Shown: piece after piece, positions 59,599-64,000 of the stretch | How positions within the stretch are numbered: position 1 is the stretch's first letter | How the letters are laid out: each line of letters begins with the position of its first letter | Translations under genes and position numbers: made by a program | The notes under the pieces: generated by a model | Seen by the model: only the letters and a program-made list of their open reading frames with translations | What the model was told of the DNA's origin: nothing | The model's database searches: none | From: Propioniciclava flava | Lineage (GTDB): Bacteria; Actinomycetota; Actinomycetes; Propionibacteriales; Propionibacteriaceae | NCBI RefSeq assembly: GCF_004126535.1 | Contig: NZ_PPCV01000001.1 | Coordinates: forward strand, 1-64,000 | Direction: 5' to 3' | Length of the DNA stretch: 64,000 bases

Positions 59599-61082
59599 TG
59601 ACCTCGACCACGCCACGCACGGGGCCCCAGTTGATCGCCTACGCCGACCGGTTGGGCGGCAGCGTCGCGCAGGTGGCCGCACTCCTGAGGGGCCCCCTGG
59701 CGGGCGCCTTCGACGGAGTTCACCTGCTGCCGTTCTTTACCCCGTTCGACGGCGCCGACGCGGGTTTTGATCCCGTCGATCACACCCAGGTCGATCCGCG
59801 GCTGGGGACGTGGACCGACGTGGCCGATCTGGCCAGCGACCACGCGGTCATGGCGGACATGATCGTCAACCATGTCTCCGCCGACAGCCCGCTGTTTCGT
59901 GACGTCGTCGCTCGCGGTGACGCGTCCGAGCATGCAGGCCTGTTCTTGACCCTCGATCGCGTGTTTCCCGACGGGGTGAGCGAGGAGGATCTGTGTCGGA
60001 TCTACCGCCCACGGCCGGGGCTTCCCCTGACCCCCATGACGCTGGGGGACCGCAAGCGGCTGGTCTGGACGACGTTCACGCCGCAGCAGATCGACATCGA
60101 CGTGGACTCCCCTGCGGGGCAGGCCTACCTGGATTCGGTCCTGGACGCGCTCACCGGGGCCGGGGTCTCGCTGATCCGGTTGGACGCGGTCGGTTACGGG
60201 GTCAAGACGGCGGGCACATCGTGCTTCATGACGCCGGACACCTACGCGTTCATCGACGCGCTGACTGCTGCGGCACAGGCGCGCGGGGCACGGGTCCTGG
60301 TCGAAATCCACTCCCACTTCCATCGGCAGATCGATATCGCCTCGCGTGTGGACATGGTTTACGACTTCGCGCTGCCCCCGCTGGTGCTCCACACGCTGTA
60401 CACCGGGGACACGGCGGCGTTGCGTCGCTGGTTGGAGATCCGGCCGCGTAACGCGGTGACCGTCCTGGACACCCACGACGGCATCGGTGTGGTCGACGTG
60501 GGGCCCGACCAGATTGAGCCTGGTCGCGAGGGGCTGCTGTCCCGGGAGGCGGTGGATGCGCTGGTCGAACGGATCCATACCGAGTCGGCGGGGCAGTCGC
60601 GCCAGGCGACGGGCTGGGCCGCGTCCAACGTGGACGTCTACCAGGTCAACTGCACCTTCTTCGACGCCCTGGGCCGCGACCGGGCACGGTACCTGACGGC
60701 CCGCGCCCTCCAGTTGTTCGTCCCGGGTATCCCGCAGATCTACTACGTGGGTTTGCTCGCGGGGACCAACGACATGGACCTGCTGGCCCGCACCGGTGTG
60801 GGGCGCGATATCAACCGCCACTACTACACCGACACCGAGGTCGATGAGGCCTTGGCTGACCCGCTCACGGCGACCCTGGTCGATCTGCTCCGATTGCGAC
60901 GTGAGCATCCCGCTTTCAGCGGCGATTTCACCGTGTCCGGTGAGGGGCCCGACTTGGTGATGACCTGGCGTTTGGGTGAGCGCTGGGCGCAGTTGGGGGT
61001 GGACGCCGCGCACGGCACCAGCGTCGTGGAATGGAATCAAGAAGACGGCTCCGTGAAGACCTGTGCGGTGACGCGGGGCTGA
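59598..61082 (+). CDS. Sucrose-phosphorylase-type GH13 enzyme (GH13_18)
   Basis: A 494-residue enzyme. The nucleophile Asp is in IRLDAVGYG (about residue 196), the acid/base Glu in VEIHSHFH (about 237) and the third Asp in VLDTHDGIGVVD (about 294), close to the positions in Bifidobacterium sucrose phosphorylase. Other typical parts are YADRLGG near the start and PGIPQIYYVGLLAG. It converts sucrose or a related glucoside with phosphate to glucose 1-phosphate. Sucrose-6'-phosphate or glucosylglycerate phosphorylase is possible. It ends the operon. Confidence 0.88.
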   Translation: MTSTTPRTGPQLIAYADRLGGSVAQVAALLRGPLAGAFDGVHLLPFFTPFDGADAGFDPVDHTQVDPRLGTWTDVADLASDHAVMADMIVNHVSADSPLFRDVVARGDASEHAGLFLTLDRVFPDGVSEEDLCRIYRPRPGLPLTPMTLGDRKRLVWTTFTPQQIDIDVDSPAGQAYLDSVLDALTGAGVSLIRLDAVGYGVKTAGTSCFMTPDTYAFIDALTAAAQARGARVLVEIHSHFHRQIDIASRVDMVYDFALPPLVLHTLYTGDTAALRRWLEIRPRNAVTVLDTHDGIGVVDVGPDQIEPGREGLLSREAVDALVERIHTESAGQSRQATGWAASNVDVYQVNCTFFDALGRDRARYLTARALQLFVPGIPQIYYVGLLAGTNDMDLLARTGVGRDINRHYYTDTEVDEALADPLTATLVDLLRLRREHPAFSGDFTVSGEGPDLVMTWRLGERWAQLGVDAAHGTSVVEWNQEDGSVKTCAVTRG

Positions 61083-61100
61083 TCTGCGGCGTGCGGCAGC

Positions 61101-61577
61101 TCAGGGATGCGTGGCGAGCCACGCGTCGCCCACGCGTCCCTGAGCCTCGAATGCGTCGGTGATCAGGGGCGCTGCCATCGTCTCCAGGCGCGGGCCCAGC
61201 AACGGAACCCGCACGACCAGGTCGGCCTCATACGTCAGCGTGCTGCCGCCCTGAGCGGGGGACAGCACGGCCGTGCCGGTCAGTGACACCGGAGCGCCGC
61301 CCACGGTCAACGTGACCGCTCCCGTCCGGGCGCCCAACGCGTCCGGTTCGCCCCAGACGGTCTCCTGCGTGATGTTCAACTGCGGTCCCAGGAAGCTGCG
61401 CAATGGGGCGGGCGTCTCGATGGCGCCCTCCACCGCCGTCCGGGTCGCGCTGGCCGCGACGCGGGAGGTGGGCGAGCCGAGTTCGGCCGCGGCGTGGGCG
61501 AGGAACTCCTCGTCAGTGACCATCGCGAAGACACGCTCGGGGGACGCCGGGAAGTCGAGCCGGGTGATCAGATGCAT
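61101..61577 (-). CDS. DUF2505 family protein (START/SRPBCC-like)
   Basis: A 158-residue protein beginning HLITRLDFPASPERVFAMVTDEEFL, given here by its end PERVFAMVTDEEFL. It continues with beta strands and a C-terminal helix (APLITDAFEAQGRVGDAWLA). This is the DUF2505 pattern, a helix-grip fold that may bind lipids. It is widespread in actinobacteria and of unknown function. Convergent with the sugar operon and divergent from gdh. Confidence 0.85.
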   Translation of the reverse strand: MHLITRLDFPASPERVFAMVTDEEFLAHAAAELGSPTSRVAASATRTAVEGAIETPAPLRSFLGPQLNITQETVWGEPDALGARTGAVTLTVGGAPVSLTGTAVLSPAQGGSTLTYEADLVVRVPLLGPRLETMAAPLITDAFEAQGRVGDAWLATHP

Positions 61578-61717
61578 GCCCCTTGATTACCGTGCCCAGC
61601 CACGCTCCACCAAATGCGGCGCCGGTCCCTCGCATGCCGACGGTAGCCGTTCCCCGAATCCAGGCCAGTGGCTAGCATGGCAGTGAACGATCCACACGCA
61701 AAGGAGCGCGATCATTC

Positions 61718-64000
61718 ATGCGAGCTGACGCGAAGAAGTCGTCGCTGTCGGAGGAATCAGAAGAGGTTTTCGCGAATCTGCGTGAGGCTGTGGCGGCTCG
61801 CTTTGTGGCCGCCTACACCAGCGAGGGCACCCTGCCAGGCCAGGCGGCACCCCCGGTAGATCGGCCTCGGTGCGCCGCACACCTGCGGCTCGGCCGAACA
61901 CGGCCCCCGGGCACCGACCAGGTCGCCGTGATAGCCCCTGACGGGGGAGCGCCGGTCGAGGGCGAGGCCCTCATCCTCCTCGTCGTCACCGAGGATCGGC
62001 CCTTCCTGGTCGATACTGCGCTCGCCCGGGTGAAGGAAATGGGGTGGACGGTACGCGGCGTGTCCCACCCCATCCTGAGTGTGGTGCGCGACGCCGACGG
62101 TGTGCTGATCGATCTTGCACCTGGAGGGCATGAGGAGTCGTGGCTCAGTATCGAGGTGTATCCGCCCCTGGGCCCCTGGGATGACGGCCGCATTCCCGCG
62201 CTCCTGGAGTCGGTCTCGGCGGGTCTAGCCGCGTCCAGACTCGTCGAAGATGACGCCGACGCGTTGCGCGCAGCGGCCCTGCGCGTCGCTGCCGTGGCCT
62301 ACACCCGGCCCACGCCCCCAGGGGTGGAGGGACGCGGCGAAGAGGTGGGGGAACTCCTCACCTGGCTCACCCAAGGACACTTCACCTTCTTCGGCTACCG
62401 CCACTACCGGGTCGAAGGCGATGCGATCGAACCAGACGTGGAAACAGGCTTGGGGTTGCTACGCCACCCCGCCGGAGCAGAGTTCTTTGCCCGCCTGCCA
62501 GGGCGCGACGACCGCCAACTCCTGGTGGTGACCCGCGATTCACGACGCTCCCCGCTGCAGCGCTCCGGTTTCCTGGACTACCTGGGTATTCGCGAGTTCT
62601 CCGCGTCGGGCATGATCGTGGGGGAGCATCGGTTCCTCGGTGTCCCCAGTCCCGGATCGAGCAGCGAGCCCCTCTCGGGTGTCCCCGTCCTCGGCCCCAA
62701 GGTGTCCCGCGTCCGCGAGTTGCTGGGACACGATCCCGCCTCGCACTCGGGGCAAGTGATCGAGCAGACCCTCGCATCCTTCCCGCGGCACCTGCTGTTC
62801 GAAGGGGACCCCGAAACCCTGGCCGCCGATATTGCCAAGGCCGCGGCGATCCAGGAACGCGGCGCAGCCGGAATGCTGCTGCGTCCCGGCGCCTACGGGC
62901 GCTTTTGGACTGCCGTGATCTACCTGCCCCGCGATGGGTACCGCACTGCGGTGCGTGAACGTGTGGAGAAGGTCTTGCTGGCGGGCCTGGGGGGAACATC
63001 GCTGGAGTTTCAGGTAGCCGTGACCGATGCCCCCATGGCGCGCCTCATGCTCGTCGTCAAGACCGATCCGGAGTCCGTGCGCGCCCCTCTCGACAGCGCC
63101 GCATTGGAGGCCGAGGTCGTTGCCGCGACCCGAGGCTGGGCAGAAGAGTTCAACGAAGCGGCAGCGGACCTGCCCGCCCAAGCTCGCGGGGTCATTTTCG
63201 GTGAGGCCTACCAGTCCGCCCACGAACCGTGGCAAGCCGTCGCCGACCTTCAGTTGGCCAACCAGTTGACGCGCCCCGATGATCTGCGATTCGTCATGTA
63301 TCGCCCCGATGATCCCGGGGATGCCGCCGACCTGCGCTTCAAGATCATCACCGCCCAGCCGATGTCACTGTCCCGCGTCCTGCCACATCTGGACGCCCTC
63401 GGCCTGGACGTGTGGGACGAACGCCCCTTCCTGTGGGATCTCCGCGGCACCCCGGTGTCGGTCTACGACTTCGGGTTCACCCTCCCGGCCGGGCAGCGCC
63501 CTGCGGACTGGACGCTGGCCGATCGCGCCCGGTTCGCGGACGCCTTCGCCGCCTCCTATCAGGGGCGCACCTACGCGGGAAAACTCAACCGACTGGTCAT
63601 GCATGCGGGGCTGACCTGGGAGCAGGTGTCGTGGTTGCGAGGCATCTCCCGCTATCTGCGTCAGGCGGGGATCCCCTTCAGCCAGCCCTACGTCGCTGAC
63701 GCGCTCACGGCCCACCCGCGCATCGCGGCCGCACTGGTCGATGCGCTCGCGGTGCGGTTCGATCCGGCGCGCGGTGGCAGCCTGACGGAGCGGACCGCCG
63801 CCTTCGAGGACGCCTGCGCCGGCATCGAAGCCTCGTTGGACCAGGTGACCAACCTGGACCACGACCGCATCGCGCGCCTGTTCCTGGCTGTCCTCAAAGC
63901 CATGCGCCGGACCAACGCCTTCGTCCCCGGGCAGCAAACGTTTGCCTTCAAGCTCGACCCGACCGCGCTGGACCTCCTCCCGCACCCGCGTCCCGCTCAC
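61718..64000 (+). CDS. NAD-specific glutamate dehydrogenase, large (180-kDa) type, 5' part
   Basis: The first 761 codons are open up to the window edge; the rest lies outside. The protein starts at ATG 61718 after AAAGGAG. It has the N-terminal ACT-like region (LILLVVTEDRPFLVDT, PILSVVRDADG), GHFTFFGYRHYRV, the YLPRDGYRTAVRERVE segment and DVWDERPFLWDLRGTPVSVYDFGF, all typical of the large GDH (L-180) family that oxidises glutamate to 2-oxoglutarate and ammonia. The catalytic domain would follow beyond 64000. Its likely role is amino-acid catabolism. Confidence 0.92.
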   Translation, partial: MRADAKKSSLSEESEEVFANLREAVAARFVAAYTSEGTLPGQAAPPVDRPRCAAHLRLGRTRPPGTDQVAVIAPDGGAPVEGEALILLVVTEDRPFLVDTALARVKEMGWTVRGVSHPILSVVRDADGVLIDLAPGGHEESWLSIEVYPPLGPWDDGRIPALLESVSAGLAASRLVEDDADALRAAALRVAAVAYTRPTPPGVEGRGEEVGELLTWLTQGHFTFFGYRHYRVEGDAIEPDVETGLGLLRHPAGAEFFARLPGRDDRQLLVVTRDSRRSPLQRSGFLDYLGIREFSASGMIVGEHRFLGVPSPGSSSEPLSGVPVLGPKVSRVRELLGHDPASHSGQVIEQTLASFPRHLLFEGDPETLAADIAKAAAIQERGAAGMLLRPGAYGRFWTAVIYLPRDGYRTAVRERVEKVLLAGLGGTSLEFQVAVTDAPMARLMLVVKTDPESVRAPLDSAALEAEVVAATRGWAEEFNEAAADLPAQARGVIFGEAYQSAHEPWQAVADLQLANQLTRPDDLRFVMYRPDDPGDAADLRFKIITAQPMSLSRVLPHLDALGLDVWDERPFLWDLRGTPVSVYDFGFTLPAGQRPADWTLADRARFADAFAASYQGRTYAGKLNRLVMHAGLTWEQVSWLRGISRYLRQAGIPFSQPYVADALTAHPRIAAALVDALAVRFDPARGGSLTERTAAFEDACAGIEASLDQVTNLDHDRIARLFLAVLKAMRRTNAFVPGQQTFAFKLDPTALDLLPHPRPAH

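Overview
The window is 64 kb of high-G+C chromosome whose gene content and order are those of an actinobacterium: mtrA-mtrB-lpqB, a TPR/HAD/tlyA/nadK/recN row, fabD-fabH-acpP-fabF under a PucR-type regulator next to DUF3145, homodimeric-type aceE next to DUF3052, ftsE-ftsX-M23-smpB-ssrA, secA, and Rv3235-like and DUF6912 genes. GTG starts and 4-nt overlaps are common. The inferred tmRNA tag (ADNNRADFALAA) and overall content suggest Propionibacteriales, possibly Propionibacteriaceae; this is an inference.

Layout. 1-865: structured DNA with no recognisable gene. 866-10254 (+): TPR protein, HAD phosphatase, an ECF biotin importer (bioY-bioM-bioN), a small protein, tlyA, nadK, recN, DUF3145. A 65-bp almost perfect palindrome separates these from the convergent fatty-acid cluster (10331-15212, -). 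Then come a frameshifted PHP gene, aceE, DUF3052 and tRNA-Val(TAC).

The 3' half of the tRNA is the boundary of an accessory island, about 19.6-26.2 kb. It holds a large serine recombinase whose last codons lie antisense inside the tRNA, a TetR gene between 39-bp inverted repeats, a C5-cytosine methyltransferase with an ApaLI-like nuclease, a DUF3644 protein with a HEPN-type R-x4-H motif, and a small HTH gene. The restriction part is visibly less G+C-rich than its surroundings.

26.3-31.4 kb is a cobalamin-riboswitch-led ABC importer operon of the peptide/nickel type. Its two permeases and first ATPase carry indels, while the binding protein and last ATPase are open. Core genes follow: prfB, ftsE, ftsX, an M23 peptidase, smpB, FKBP, DUF1707, ssrA, YqgE, mtrA-mtrB-lpqB, comF, PII/amtB, hpf, a YcaQ-like glycosylase and secA, then Rv3235-like, DUF6912, a helicase with a membrane hairpin, and ku.

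54.5-61.1 kb is a LacI-controlled sugar locus: a LacI gene, an operator-like palindrome, an esterase interrupted by TGA, a shortened MFS transporter, an alpha/beta hydrolase, an SGNH esterase and a sucrose-phosphorylase-type GH13. The set fits use of acylated sucrose-like sugars (inference). The window closes with a DUF2505 gene and the first 761 codons of a large NAD-dependent glutamate dehydrogenase.

Six genes are damaged, all in accessory or dispensable functions (PHP, three ABC genes, esterase, MFS). Roughly 45 kb of core genes show no frameshift, which points to real gene decay rather than poor sequence.
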